NCBI RefSeq assembly: GCF_033473495.1
Contig: NC_088942.1
Span: forward strand, 2,542,001 to 2,606,000
DNA length: 64,000 nucleotides
Direction of reading: 5' to 3'
From: Cercospora beticola
Taxonomy: Eukaryota; Ascomycota; Dothideomycetes; Mycosphaerellales; Mycosphaerellaceae
The notes under the pieces were generated by a model. The model ran no database searches. It was not told the DNA's origin and was given only the letters and a program-made list of their open reading frames with translations. Below are positions 33,219 to 44,721 of the stretch, piece after piece. Position 1 is the first letter of the stretch; the number at the start of each line of letters is the position of its first letter. Position numbers and translations under genes: made by a program.

Positions 33219-34262
33219 GGTTCCTTGATTGCTTGTTGCGATTGTTATTCGTGCTGAAAAATCTGTATGGGCGGACCGAGCTGCTTCATCGCTTTGGGAA
33301 GATGGGCCAGCGCTCTTTTAACTCATTCAATTCTCTGTGGTCCCATGTATCCAGAACACGGCTACATTTCGATACTCTGGTGCTTCACGATGGATGCGGG
33401 ACGCATATAGACGCCTTGCCGTGTCATCACCAAACATCCGGACAGACTGATGTTGCCGTATGCCAAAGCGGGAGCGCCGTGGCCGAATTTGGAAGTGTTG
33501 TGAACCGATTTCTTCGCCAAGAAACCTTGCTCCCAGGAAATCCTATGGTCCAAGAACAGCATTGCATTGGCAGGGCATTACAAAGCATGCCTCAAAGTTG
33601 CGCCGAGTGCTCAACGCTAACCTCGCATGAAACAAGAACTAATACGAGTACCTTAAGGGACAAATGCCGCCAAGATTTATGATTGGCGCACTTCACCTTT
33701 CTCGGAAGCTGAGCTAAACCCGAAAACCCGATCAAGGAGTAGGAATGCGACCCTTTTAGTTCGTATCAAGATCGTTCTGATGGGCCTTCCGAGACGCTGG
33801 TGGAAACACACCGTCCTGACTCACCTGCAACAACTCCGAGAGGAAAAACGCTTTTCTTAGCAACGTTTGAAGTGCCCATGGCGAAAGGGCGCTCGAGAGC
33901 TAGGCCTGAGGTTGTTCCACTTCGGTCGATGACTGATGGTGGCATATTACCTGGCATTTCACCAAGATCTTTTCGCAGGAGCACAGATGTTAAGAAGTTG
34001 CCGAACTGGTGTTGTCGGCTTCCGATTTAAACTATCTAGAAAGACATTTTTGGCTTTCTGGATTATCAGAAACCACAAAGCGAGCTACGCTTGACGGGCC
34101 GAACAGACGACCTCCAATGGAGGATGGGCTGCCCTACCAAAGGCCCGTTAGCTGACCTTCTACCTCTCCAGATAGGCGTATACCTCCGCATCAGCATCCC
34201 ACTCTTGTGTTTCGGTAAAAGCGTTGCCAATGATCCAACGACCTGCTCGCGTCTCTCATTAG
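33219..34262. other. Intergenic region
   Basis: About 1 kb. The left end is the promoter of the NmrA-like gene. Overlapping open frames of 72-149 codons on both strands carry no recognisable domain. Confidence 0.4.
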
Positions 34263-35611
34263 CTACGGAGCTTGACTCGTATGTGCTGTCAAGTCCTTAC
34301 CCAGAAGTGGCCAGCGTGTGACGAGCAAGAGAAAACAGTAGTAGATGACTTCCCAATATAGGTTCCTGGCCTGACGACCACCGAAATACAGATTGCGGGC
34401 GCGTATTTTGATCCTCGCCACCCGCTCGTGCCTGAGCTCATACAGGCCTCGGATAGCAGCATCAACACTTTGTTCGACCGCATATGTTCTGTCGTGTTTG
34501 ATGCTGGCTCGCTCGATTAGTTTACACAACAGCAGCGAAAAGGTTACGCTATCTTCAATTGCCTGGGCGGCGCCTTGGCCGCTGGTGGCCTGCAATGAGT
34601 GGGCGGCGTCGCCTAGCAGCACACATCCCCTTTCACCCCAGTGGGGAAGAGTGGGAGTGGTCCACAGCGGATATACTCGATCTGTTGAAGAGGTAGCGAT
34701 GCACTTTTGAATGATCGGGTCCTTCCAGGTTCCATGCCTCATCTGCAGCTGTTTCTGCACTTCCAATGCATCCACTTGGTTGCTTCTGGGAGGACACTCC
34801 GTCGGCCAATTCGACCACCAGCCCAATGTCTGCTGCGACAGAGGCGCTGCTGCAGCGTAGCCGAATGAGCCCGTGGGACCGAACGTTACAACGACGCTGC
34901 GGTGCTTCGTGATAGCCTCGGGCATTTCCGGCATGTTTAGAAAGGAGCCTACACCACGGTAGCCCCTGAAATATGTTACTTCATCGATCTTGCCATAAAG
35001 AGTTCCTGTACCTACTCGAATTGCGGGGCGAAGGCATCTGCTGTGCCAAATAGTGCTCGTTTGACGACGCTATGCACCCCATCCGCGCCCACGACCAGGT
35101 CGGCCGTCTCGCTGCGCCCGTCTTGAAGATGCACAGCCGGTCGTTCACCGTTTATGTCGACGCGAATGACTTTGCCCAAAGTTATCCGCCCTTTGCCGAC
35201 GGTATCTCGAAGACATTCCCACAAGACCCATCGCGGGCAAGAAATGGGCCACTCCCTAGGAGAGATCCCATCATGGGTCGAAATGCGAGCAATAGTGTGC
35301 CCTCGTGCGGAGGCAATGGTGAATGCGTGGTTCTCGAAGCCTCGTGATTTGAATCTGCTGTACAGATCGGGACTGATCCTTCGCAGTAGACGAATGCTTG
35401 TCGGCGGCAATATGATACTATTACCTACTACTGCAGTCGAATCCGAGAGAATATCATCGGCATCCATCGGTGCAGACGAGGCATAATTTGCATCCAACCG
35501 AGACTCGTAAATGATTATCTCTGCTTTCAGGATTCTTGGAAGTTGCTGGGTCAATTGCAGGTAAGTGGCCAGTCCTGACACCCCAGCTCCGACGATGATA
35601 ATCTTCATCGT
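34263..35611 (-). CDS. FAD-dependent monooxygenase (salicylate hydroxylase-like)
   Basis: Class A flavin monooxygenase of 432 residues in two exons (35611-35016, 34965-34263; intron GTAGGT...TTCAG). Motifs in order: KIIIVGAGVSGLATYLQL for the FAD ADP part, CPRWVLWECLRD (Arg binding), VVGADGVHSVVKRALFG (DG motif), and CVLLGDAAHSLQATSGQGAA (GD motif binding FAD ribityl and closing the site). These enzymes use NAD(P)H and O2 to hydroxylate aromatic rings or epoxidise. ATG 35611 is chosen because the Rossmann strand follows at once; an in-frame ATG at 35683 would add 24 residues. The ~25-residue C-terminal segment after RQARNLYW is hydrophobic and might anchor the enzyme to membrane. It is next to a divergent esterase. 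Confidence 0.88.
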
Positions 35612-36171
35612 TGTGAAGACCGCGAAGAAGAAGTTGTTCCAACGAACAGCTGACGCGCCAATCGCTTCAAGGTCGATGTCCACTGCTCACCTTTGCTCCT
35701 CTCATCATTTCGTTGGTCAAGAAATATAGCAGTGGGGTGATGCATCGTAACCTTGCATGGAAACCACGTGGAATCACGAAAGCCTTTGCAAACTGCTCAA
35801 CAGGGTACCTTGCATGATCGAGGCTCTCTTCTACCCCGGACAATGAGTAAACAACTGCATGGGCGCCAAACTTTACTGGGAGCTGTCACAAGGAGTGGTG
35901 AAATCTGAGGTGGCGACATTGCTCTCGTCCGGGGTTACCAACGGCCAGGATCTGTTTTGCTGAATGGTTCTACAGGGCATTTGAGCAAGTTTACAACTTC
36001 TTTGTTCGAGAGTATGCGTCGAATTGACAGCATGTCGGCAGGACGTGACTGTCGTCCACCCGTGCTGCTGAGCTCGGGACCATGTGCCATGGGCAGGGCA
36101 TTGATTTCGACGATGGGCTGCGTTGAGGTGAAGCTCACGTCTCGCTCTCATCGGTGACGCTCGTTAAAGTC
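35612..36171. other. Divergent intergenic region
   Basis: Between the monooxygenase and esterase starts; a shared promoter is likely. No gene seen. Confidence 0.45.
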
Positions 36172-37320
36172 ATGATACATTCAGCAATGGCATCGGCAGG
36201 CCGCATCGGTAACCCGCAGATGTCCTTGAATACAGACCCCAGAGTCAATAAGGGGCTTTTGAAAGCGCTGATCGCTCATGGCATGCAGCATAATGCCTTC
36301 CTCTCCACGACCTTGACTCCGGATGCAACAATAAAAGACAAGGTGGCTTTTGCACGTCACAGTGAGCGCGAGTTTGAAGCCATGATCGCGAAAATGCGAT
36401 TTGAAGTAGACCAGAATCGACAGATGCCTCGAGTTTCCTGCACCGATGTCTCGATTTTCGGCTGTCATGACAACGATATCAGACTGACCATATATCGCCA
36501 GCAACAAATGGACAACCAATATCTCCCCGGTGTGATCTATTTCCATGGCGGAGGAATGGTCATGTTGAATACGAAAAACAAGCTACACACATCATACGCT
36601 CAATCGATTGCGGAGCTAGGCCTCATTGCTATTCTTGTCGACTTCCGCAACGTGCTCCGCAGGGAAGACCTGCCAAACACTGAAGGGATACCCAATTATT
36701 TCCCTGCTGGCTTGGAAGACTGCGTTTCAGCAACGGATTGGGTGTATAAGAACGCATCTGCACTCGGAATAAGCAAAATTATCCTCCACGGCGACAGCGG
36801 AGGCGCAAACCTGGCACTCGCCACAGCGTTATGGCTAAATAAGCAACAAAAGACCTATGACAGAAGCATTGTTCCAATCGTGGATGGCGTCTTCGTCATT
36901 GATCCTTACATTAGCGGCGCGTATCACCAATCTACTGCCTGGAAGCTTCTCAACCTCCCGTCACTGGTTGAATGCGATGGCTACGACGTCAGCTGCGCGG
37001 CGTCTGCAATCTATGCGGCTTTGTACAACGGAGAAGAAGGAGCTGCCACAGCGATGGACAGCCTGGCTTGGCCGTATTGGGCGACAGAGGATGCGATGCG
37101 AGGGCTGCCAGCACATTTCATCACGGTCGCTGAGCTTGACCCGTTGAGAGATGAAGGAAGAGAGTACTGGAAGAAATTGGAACGCGCTGGTGTGCGATGT
37201 CAAGGAAAAGTTCGCAAAGGTGTCACGCACACGGCGGAATTATTGTTCAGGGGCTGTGGCTTGGAAAAGGAATTTGTTGAGCTCCTTTGCATGTTGAAGA
37301 ATTTTGCGGAAAGTGTCTGA
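36172..37320 (+). CDS. Alpha/beta hydrolase, HSL-type esterase
   Basis: Intronless, 382 residues from ATG 36172 (the open frame begins slightly earlier with GTG). Alpha/beta hydrolase fold-3 (hormone-sensitive lipase family): oxyanion motif YFHGGGMVM, nucleophile elbow LHGDSGGANLALA with Ser, acid in ITVAELDPLRDEGREY, and catalytic His in GVTHTAELL. All triad residues are present. The V-D-F-R-N-V-L-R-R strand matches the family's DYRLAPE position but lost the usual sequence. No signal peptide, so probably intracellular; substrates are likely small acyl esters or lactones. Divergent from the FAD monooxygenase: the pair could act on one aromatic or lactone substrate, an inference. Confidence 0.88.
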   Translation: MIHSAMASAGRIGNPQMSLNTDPRVNKGLLKALIAHGMQHNAFLSTTLTPDATIKDKVAFARHSEREFEAMIAKMRFEVDQNRQMPRVSCTDVSIFGCHDNDIRLTIYRQQQMDNQYLPGVIYFHGGGMVMLNTKNKLHTSYAQSIAELGLIAILVDFRNVLRREDLPNTEGIPNYFPAGLEDCVSATDWVYKNASALGISKIILHGDSGGANLALATALWLNKQQKTYDRSIVPIVDGVFVIDPYISGAYHQSTAWKLLNLPSLVECDGYDVSCAASAIYAALYNGEEGAATAMDSLAWPYWATEDAMRGLPAHFITVAELDPLRDEGREYWKKLERAGVRCQGKVRKGVTHTAELLFRGCGLEKEFVELLCMLKNFAESV

Positions 37321-37809
37321 TTTCTGGGAGAGAGCTGAATGCTTTGTGTCGTCTTGTTCAAATTCGAAGGCCGTGAGAAGGAAGAGATTCATTTACTCCT
37401 TTTCGCTAGCTGCAAGAGTTCTAATGAGAACGAAGCCGAGATGGTAAAGGTGAAGTGATGGAGCATGATCTTTTTTAATTGGAGTGGAATATACAGGTGA
37501 CCGAGAACAGAAATCACGGTCATGGTACACGCCTATCTGTAGTACGGCCATGCGCGAATGATTCTATCGCGGTTGACGTGGGGTGGATGCTAGAAGAATA
37601 GGAATGGTGAAGACATCATCAAAGACAGCAGCGGCTTGTCTTTCGTTTTAACATTGAGCTTATATTGTCAAGTGAGTGACTTGTATTCCCGTTCCTTCGT
37701 CCGACTACCACCAAGAGCCATGTGTTAGTTATCGCGTGTTGAAACCTTGGTGAAGGAGTAAGGCAGCAGCAGAATCTGATCTCTTGCACCTACACCTCGA
37801 TTCAGAATG
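37321..37809. other. Convergent intergenic region
   Basis: Between esterase and the small minus-strand gene. No gene seen. Confidence 0.45.
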
Positions 37810-38125
37810 TCAGAGATAAGATCTCCGGGCTCTTCTGCGTAGCATGACCGGTGCAGCTACTTCTCTGTTCGTCCATCATTAGCACCGGGGAAGCGGTTTC
37901 AAAAGTGATGAGTCTTCGACAATCTAGCCTGCACTCACCTGGTACTTTGACCTGAATGAGCTTGCCCTTGGAATTTGGTGCGTGAGTACCATAGGACCTT
38001 TGAAGATTGATCTGATCTGGGTTGGCGGAGATATCAAGCTCTTGGTCGCTGGCGCGTTGTGGGAAGACGGCTTTCCATGGCTGAGCCTTGGCAGCGTCGG
38101 TGTTTTGTTCGGTCTGGGCTGGCAT
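37810..38125 (-). CDS. Small protein of unknown function
   Basis: Not recognised. Exon 1 starts at ATG 38125 (MPAQTEQNTDAAKAQPWKAV) and runs to VKVP; then a GTGAGT donor follows. An in-phase acceptor near 37.86 kb gives a short basic end (AAPVMLRRRARRSYL) and a stop at 37810. Total about 80 residues, hydrophilic, no signal peptide or membrane segment. A good TATA box (TATATAAC) lies 70 bp upstream, which speaks for a real, well-expressed gene. The exact acceptor (two AGs 3 bp apart) is uncertain. Confidence 0.5.
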
Positions 38126-38190
38126 TTCGTTTCGGTTTGTGTGATTCTCGATGGTGTGTGATGAAGATGAACAGAGGGATATCAGCTGTG

Positions 38191-38200
38191 GTTATATAGG
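38191..38200 (-). promoter_or_regulatory. TATA box of the small gene at 38 kb
   Basis: Minus strand reads CCTATATAAC, 66-75 bp upstream of ATG 38125. Confidence 0.5.
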
Positions 38201-39177
38201 CGGATTCCTTTGTGCTTGGAATGGAGCTTCCATTGCTCCGGTAGACATGCGCTCAAGGTTCACATGGCGTGATCGATTCGACAGTAATGCGATGATCATG
38301 GCCTTGTCAAAGGATGTGATGATCAGTCAAGAGATCATGCTCTCAAGGGCTGTTTGTGAGTTGTGCGCTGTCAACTTGCTCACGCAACATGGGAGCATGG
38401 TTCGAGCACCAACTATGTTCACTGTGTGCCCTGTTTAAACCTACATGGTATTGTCTCTTTCCGCCACTGTATGGAGTCGTGAATATCTGCCACAAAGTCG
38501 TGTGGATTCACCTTGCAGCATCAAACACAGCAATTGAGATCACATCGAAAGGTCCTTTCTCACCATTCAATTATTCGATTTTGTAGCTGCATTCAGATAT
38601 TTCGAATAGGTTCCTGCTCTGTGCTATTTGCTAGTCACCCAAAGTAAGGATACATTCAGGTGAGAGCCACGTACTGCAGACTGAAAACAGCTTCCCTGCA
38701 GTTTGTTGGACTATTCATTCCGGGATCGAATTGTTGGTGACGGCCAAAGTATGTGCTACCCTCGTGATAGGGACTCAGCTCTTTGCATGTCAAGTGCTTC
38801 ATGAGAGATTAGGTCGTGGCTGGCAAGACAGAGATTTGCCAAGTTAGGAAATCCGGCAGCTTCGATCAGCCCATGAAATGGCTCATTCTTGCTCCTGCAG
38901 CGATGCTGACACCCATGTGCCCATGGAAGTGCGCATTGTTGGTCGTACTGCAATGTTTGCATGAAATTCACCTCGCGCCTAGCTAGGGATTATGTGACAC
39001 AGAGTTCCCAGCCGATCCAAGGTGGGATGATGGGAGAGCGTGGCAATCGAATGGGACATGTCAGTTTAGCGTGTACTCGTTGTCTGTGATCGATACTTAG
39101 GCGTCTCGAGGCTTCAAGCGGATTGGAAGGAGCGGACACGCAGTCCTACGCTTTGTGACCGACCATACTTTCTTGCA
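38201..39177. other. Intergenic region
   Basis: Nearly 1 kb between divergent starts of the small gene and the AsaB-like gene. Nothing beyond short frames. Confidence 0.45.
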
Positions 39178-40123
39178 ATGGACAACACAATTTCGGTAAC
39201 GATCAGATATGCACGGAGTGACGGGAAGAGATTGGACGGAGAGAAGCCATATATTCTGACTTATCCAGTGGATGAGGACATCCCTTGGAGCAACTTCGAT
39301 ATTGAGTTCTATCCAGGAATCGAGCTTCGTAGCCTTCGAGAAGCCTCATTGAATTGGGAGGGGAGCGGCTTGAGGATGGCTTCTCTGGGAGGCTGTATGG
39401 CGCGAGAAGACTTCTACGACAACTTCAAAATTGAAGAAGTGTTCCTGCCCTCGGTCTACAAGTGCATACGAGATACATTGGGTGCGAAAGAAATTCATAT
39501 CTTTGACTACATGATTAGGAGAAGGAATCCGGCATTCCCCTATCATCCTCCAACACAGGATAAGGTGCCGCAACCTGCATTATCGGCACACATTGGTGAG
39601 AAATGTCCCGCACTTGTATTCTTCTGCGGCTAACGATGCCGACTGGACAGACTACACTGAAGCGGAAATCAACGAGCGATTGGCGAACTATTTTGGGACA
39701 GAAAATGTTGAAGTTCTCAAGAAGCGACATTTTCAAGCTGTAAAGTGGGCACTCCGTATCTGCGGCAGAGACTCAATGCTGACGCCAGTATTCAGCATCT
39801 GGAAACCACTGAAAGGGCCCCTACGAGATTATCCATTGGCATACTGCGATGCCAGCAGTGTGAATCAAGAGACCGATCTGATGATCACGGATGAAGTGTT
39901 TCCCAAGATGGCAAGTGAGATATATCAGGTGCTGCATAATCCAGCGCACAAATGGTACTGGATCCCAGACCAGACGGAAGATGAGGTTGCCATATTTGTA
40001 GGCTATGACTCGCTTGCAGCGCCTCGTCTGGCGGTTCCGCATTGTTCCGTGGATCTAGGAGAATTGAGCGAAGGAGACCCGCGCGAGAGCATTGAAGTTC
40101 GCGCGCTAGTATTCTATGATTGA
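39178..40123 (+). CDS. AsaB-like hydroxylase/desaturase
   Basis: Two exons (39178-39595, 39651-40123; intron GTGAGA...GACAG) make a 296-residue protein. It matches the fungal AsaB / CmcJ / GA4-desaturase-like family, putative Fe(II)/2-oxoglutarate-type oxygenases found in many metabolite clusters. Markers: N-terminal VTIRYARSDGKR, then PALSAHID (His-x-Asp, completed only after splicing), FSIWKPLKGPLRDYPLAYCD, NPAHKWYWIPDQTEDEVAIF, GYDSL and a final VPHCSVDL with RESIEVRALVFYD. The HxD and late His positions are kept. Neighbouring MFS and ferric reductase genes suggest a pathway role; the substrate is unknown. Confidence 0.85.
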
Positions 40124-40505
40124 ATTGAAGACGACATATTTTTATCGATTGCAGCATGACAATTACCCATGCTTTCAATTACGTGGCGCATAGCTAACTG
40201 GAGTGACACGTTGCTTCCTTCGGAGCTTTCATGGAAAGTTGCAGTACTTTGACGCATTCTGTGATCATTGTTGACCACCTTCTGTCAGCCTTCCTTGGTT
40301 CATTAGCGTGACAAGTGCAGAGCAAGCACAGGACAGGGAGCACAAAAGCTGCAATCCTCGTCCAGAGCTCAAACCTTCCTCTTCACTGCTCTCGATACAA
40401 ACTCTCGAAAACAATTCCTCGACTTGCGTGCCACGTCTTCCAATACTTGCTATCCTGCCTATACTCTACAGTTATCATCCACTCTTACTGTTAGAGATAT
40501 TTGTC
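40124..40505. other. Intergenic region
   Basis: Terminator of the AsaB-like gene and promoter of the MFS gene. An upstream extension of the MFS frame to 40308 lacks an ATG and looks like 5' UTR. Confidence 0.45.
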
Positions 40506-42216
40506 ATGTCGATGAAGCCTGGTGTACGCGGAGACTCCTTTGCACCCAACGTCGCCAAAACTACAGGAGAGTGGCGCAGCAATCGATCAAATGCCCAAGA
40601 AACTAGCCATGGAGTGACATCTGTGCCGCTCGAGGCATCAGCACATCCGAATTGTGCATCAACCTCTGACGAGAAAAGGAAGGTCGATTGGATTGGTTCG
40701 ACAGACCCAGCAAATCCACGAAACTGGTCGCCACGCAAGAGATGGGGTCTCATTGTGATGAACTCGGCAATCACATTCTGCCAGTAAGCATAGATCTGGA
40801 AGCTGTTGACATTCATTTTCACTGATTGAGAACTTCGCCAGAGCTATGTCGAGCACGATGTTTGCTCCTGCGGTTCCACAAGCCATGGTTGATCTTGGAA
40901 GTAAGAGTGACGTTGTTTCTCAATTGATGGTCTCGATCTATGTGCTTGGACTGGCCGCGGGACCTCTGATCTTATCACCACTTTCAGAGTGCTATGGAAG
41001 ATCATCCATTATGCACATCACCAATTTCCTCTTTACACTGGCAGCAGTCGTTGGCGCTTTGAGCCACAACGTCACACTCCTCCTAGTCTGCCGTCTGACT
41101 TTGGGTATCAGCACCATCTCGTTGGGTGGTGCATATGTGGCGGATCTGATTGACCCCGAGGATCGAGGAAGGGCGATGAATGTGTGGAACATTGGCCCTG
41201 TTCTGGTAGGTCCAATAGTGTCGCCTATTCTCGTGGAGTGCTAACACTACAGGCGAGGCTCCAATAGCAGGCCCGATCATTGGTGGATACATTACTCTGA
41301 CCATAGGTTGGAGATGGACATATGGCTTAGTTGCAATATCTGCAAGTCCATCGAGTCATCACACTGTCCGCTGCTAACGATCATCAAGGGCAGCATCTGG
41401 CTGTTTATGTGTTTTGCACTGCTTCCGGAGACATATGCACCGCGGTTGTTGGAATTGAAAGCAAGGCGGGCTCACACGATTGAGGCTCCAGTATCCTCAG
41501 ACGGCATTGCTATCAGCACACAAAGAAGGCGAGCTTTGCTGCAGTCACTTGGACGACCGTGGAGAATGCTCATCCACAGCCCGGCTACGGTGGTTGTCTC
41601 GCTTTTTGGTGCGATCGCCTACAGCGATATGTATCTCATGTTCTCCACCTTCACCGAAGTCTTCCAGAGCATATATGACTTCAATGCTGGTGGAGCTGGA
41701 CTTGTCTACCTTGGCTTTGGCTTTGGGTCTATTGCAGCGCAAGTTGCCATCGAATTTTTTGGTAGATGGCAAGCCAAGGAGAGAACAATAACACGATCAA
41801 CCGTTCAACCGGAGCACCATCTACCACTTCTTGTGACAGCTGGCGCATTTATCGCCTGTGGACATGTTATCTACGGTTGGACACTCCAGTGCCATCTCCA
41901 CTGGCTTGTACCCATCGCTGGCACTGGACTAAGTGGATTCGGTGTTATTCTTGTTTTCCAAGCGGTACAGGCCTATCTTGTCGAAACACATACCATCTAT
42001 GCAGCAAGTGCGATAGCACTGAGTGTTGCCATTCGCTGTGTCTTTGGTCTCACAATCCCTTTGGCAGGACCCCCACTTTTCCATCATCTAGGGTATGGCT
42101 GGGGAAACAGCTTGCTTGCTCTGATAGCCCTTGGGATGATTCCGGTGTCACTGATCCTCCTTCGATACGGAACAAGATTACGAGAACGGACTAGGGCAGA
42201 CCTTGTCGAAGCTTAG
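40506..42216 (+). CDS. MFS transporter, drug:H+ antiporter-1 type
   Basis: Four exons (40506-40783, 40842-41205, 41258-41341, 41389-42216) give 517 residues. The cytosolic N-tail ends in DPANPRNWSPRKRWG, the typical entry to TM1. Then VSQLMVSIYVLGLAAGPLIL, the motif A loop SPLSECYGRSS, and GISTISLGGAYVADLIDPEDRG. The second intron junction gives NIGPVLAPIAGPIIGGYI, the DHA1 motif C of exporters, and the third joins to LLPETYAPRLLELKA, a DHA1 signature. The third intron (41342-41388) starts GCAAGT, a GC-AG intron, with CTAAC branch. Twelve helices are expected. Probable exporter of a small toxic or cluster-made compound. Confidence 0.88.
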
Positions 42217-42515
42217 AGCAGAGTTTAGAGCTCACTGTCGCCGTTGCCTGCACGTGGGCACGACCTGGACGAGCCCCTGCCCATTGATGAGCACGATAGA
42301 GCAAATTAAGCACGATCCTGGTCATAACGTGTGGTAATGTGCTACTTACACTCTCAGCAAGTAGTTCCCCTAGGGCTACCAAGTAGTGTCCCAATGGACA
42401 TGTACAGTGCATCTCTACCTTCGCGCACGTGTAGATTCATTTGTTCTGCAGAAGGGTCTGCTCCCATCTCAAGGAAGTATACATACATTTCATTGTAGAA
42501 GACGCTTTACCAAGC

Positions 42516-44721
42516 ATGGCGTCGCAGCAACTGGTACCTGCGACTGTGTTCGCACTCGTTGTGGCAAACTCGCTATCGGTGGCTTCCATGGTTACAACAG
42601 GACGGCCTGGACACGGACTCATCGGGTATGGCATAACGATGTACAATGTGAGTGGCATACGGTCCTATCGTGTCTAGGAAACAACAAGTATCTGACCATC
42701 CGAATATATAGCCAGTCTGTCCATATGCCTGTCGAGCTGCTCTCTCTAGCAACAAGCTCAATTGCTCGTCTACCATGGTCATGGATGGTCGTCCAATGAT
42801 TGAAACCTCGGCGGCATGCTACGCATCAAACTTCGATTTCCTTACATCAGTAGCTTGGTGTATTCAGCCCAGATGCACTGACATGACGCTCTGGGCGATC
42901 GAACAGTGGTGGCAGAAAGAGATTCCGGGCAAGCAAGCTGTTCAGCCTGACCCTCAGTGGACCTATCAGGCTACGCTATATCGATCGCAAACGCCACCTA
43001 CGCTGGAACTACAATCTGGTGACCCCATCAACACAACGGTTCGTGTGTCTGATGCTGCTTATAACATTCAAGCAAACACCCTCGCTGTGTTCACCGAAGT
43101 AGAAGTCAACCACTCGAAATATGGGTATGCATGCCAGACTAGTTATGTTCGCAGGGTGCTGATAGTTCATCTAAGCCTAATCCTGATGCTGTCGAGCACC
43201 ATCATCCCGATCGCCGCTTCATTACTGCGCTTTCTGCCAATCTCCCGTCTACTAAGGAGTAGATTCTACGCTATGTTCATAGACAGCTACCTGATCCGCC
43301 ATCGTAATGGTCTGTCATCCCGAATCCCGATTCCGGATCTCACACGTGGTCAAGCAATTTTCGTGGCGTACTTACTCATCGTAAATATTGTCCTCTGCAG
43401 CATCGGATACCCCGTTGTGCAACCAAATGCTTGGTGGACGACAATCGATCGCCAGATGCTTACATATGTCGCGAATCGGACTGGTGTGCTCAGCTTCGCA
43501 AACATCCCTATATTGGTTCTATACGCAGGCAGGAACAACTTTCTTCTCTGGATAACTGATTGGCAGCACACGACATTTATGGCCCTGCACAGCTGGGTTG
43601 CATTTCTAAGTACCATCGAAGCTGTACTCCATTCCATCATTTACCTCCGCATCTATGTTCATCTTGGCACTCACGCTACCGAGTCCCGCTTACCATACTG
43701 GTACTGGGGAATTATTGCCACGTTGGGGTTTAGCCTCTTACTTCCAGGCTCGATGCCCGCGATTAGGAAAAGCGTCTACGAAATCTTTCTGACGTCCCAC
43801 TGCACCATCGCACTTCTGTCACTCGTTGGATGTTATTTACATATATACTACAAGTTTGAGCATCAATGGGGCTACGAGCTCTTCATATATGTGGCATTTG
43901 CAGTCTGGGGTTTCGATCGACTGATGCGACTCATACGGCTGGTGAGGAACGGTGTTCATCACGCTTCCATCACTGCTCTGGATGATGAGTATCTTCAAGT
44001 CGATATTCGAAGCTATAGCGGAGAGAGAGGACATGCCTATCTCTACTTTCCTACACTGACCTGGAGGGTATGGGAAAATCATCCCTTTTCGATCACAACC
44101 ACTTGCATTCGACTTCCCGTAAGCAACATGTCCACTGTTCAAAGTTCAACTTCGAACCAGGTTGATGCCGGCGTTGGCATCAGCAAAGACGTGGAAGCGA
44201 AATCTGGTCAGGTCATGGTCAATACTAGGAGAGATGAAAGCATGGCTACCGAATTCAAGCTCAGGACCTCATTTTTCATCAGAACCGCAAATGGGACAAC
44301 GGCTTTGCTCAAAGGCTACCGCAGTATGCCCGTTCTGATCGAAGCTGGTTATTCTACTTCCCACAGTATACCCTTCTCGTCAACTTTGGTTTGCATTGCA
44401 GGCGGCGTAGGAATCACTGGAGTCATCTCAACTTTGCAAAAGCGTCAAGCACGCCAAAAACTGTATTGGAGTTGTCGAAGTAGACCACTCGTTCTAGCCA
44501 TGGAGGACTTGCTCGAAGCTGTGGAAAAGGAAATCCTGGTTGGCGCGCGCTTAGACCTTGGGGCTATATTGGATGTTGAGGTCGCTCAAGGTCCTGGAGA
44601 GCTTATAGTCCTTGTGAGTGGGCCACAGACGATGTTGCGCGATGTCAGGAATATCGTCTGCGATCTGGTTCGGAGAACGCCGCGACCGATACGTCTGCTA
44701 TCAGAGAGCTTTTCATGGTAG
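42516..44721 (+). CDS. Ferric reductase-like transmembrane protein (FRE family)
   Basis: Two exons (42516-42647, 42712-44721) give 713 residues, normal for FRE proteins. Exon 1 encodes a signal peptide (MASQQLVPATVFALVVANSL); the extracellular part has PVCPYACRAAL and AACYASN. The membrane domain holds two His pairs for haem: TFMALHSWVAFLSTIEAVLH and FLTSHCTIALLSLVGCYLH. The FAD site is WENHPFSI (HPF-S/T). An NADPH loop IAGGVGITGVI follows, and the end VSGPQTMLRDVRNIVCDL is the usual C-terminus, closing in ESFSW. So a full reductase that moves electrons from NADPH across the plasma membrane to Fe3+ or Cu2+. FRE genes are often induced by iron starvation; no GATA-type site was assigned. It lies tail-to-head behind the MFS gene. 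Confidence 0.92.

Noticed and set aside
33233..33984. Overlapping frames on both strands in the 33.2-34.0 kb gap
   Set aside because: No recognisable motif and no coherent splice model.
34263..44721. Possible cercosporin- or ustiloxin-type cluster
   Set aside because: No PKS, NRPS or RiPP precursor in this block, so no named pathway can be supported.
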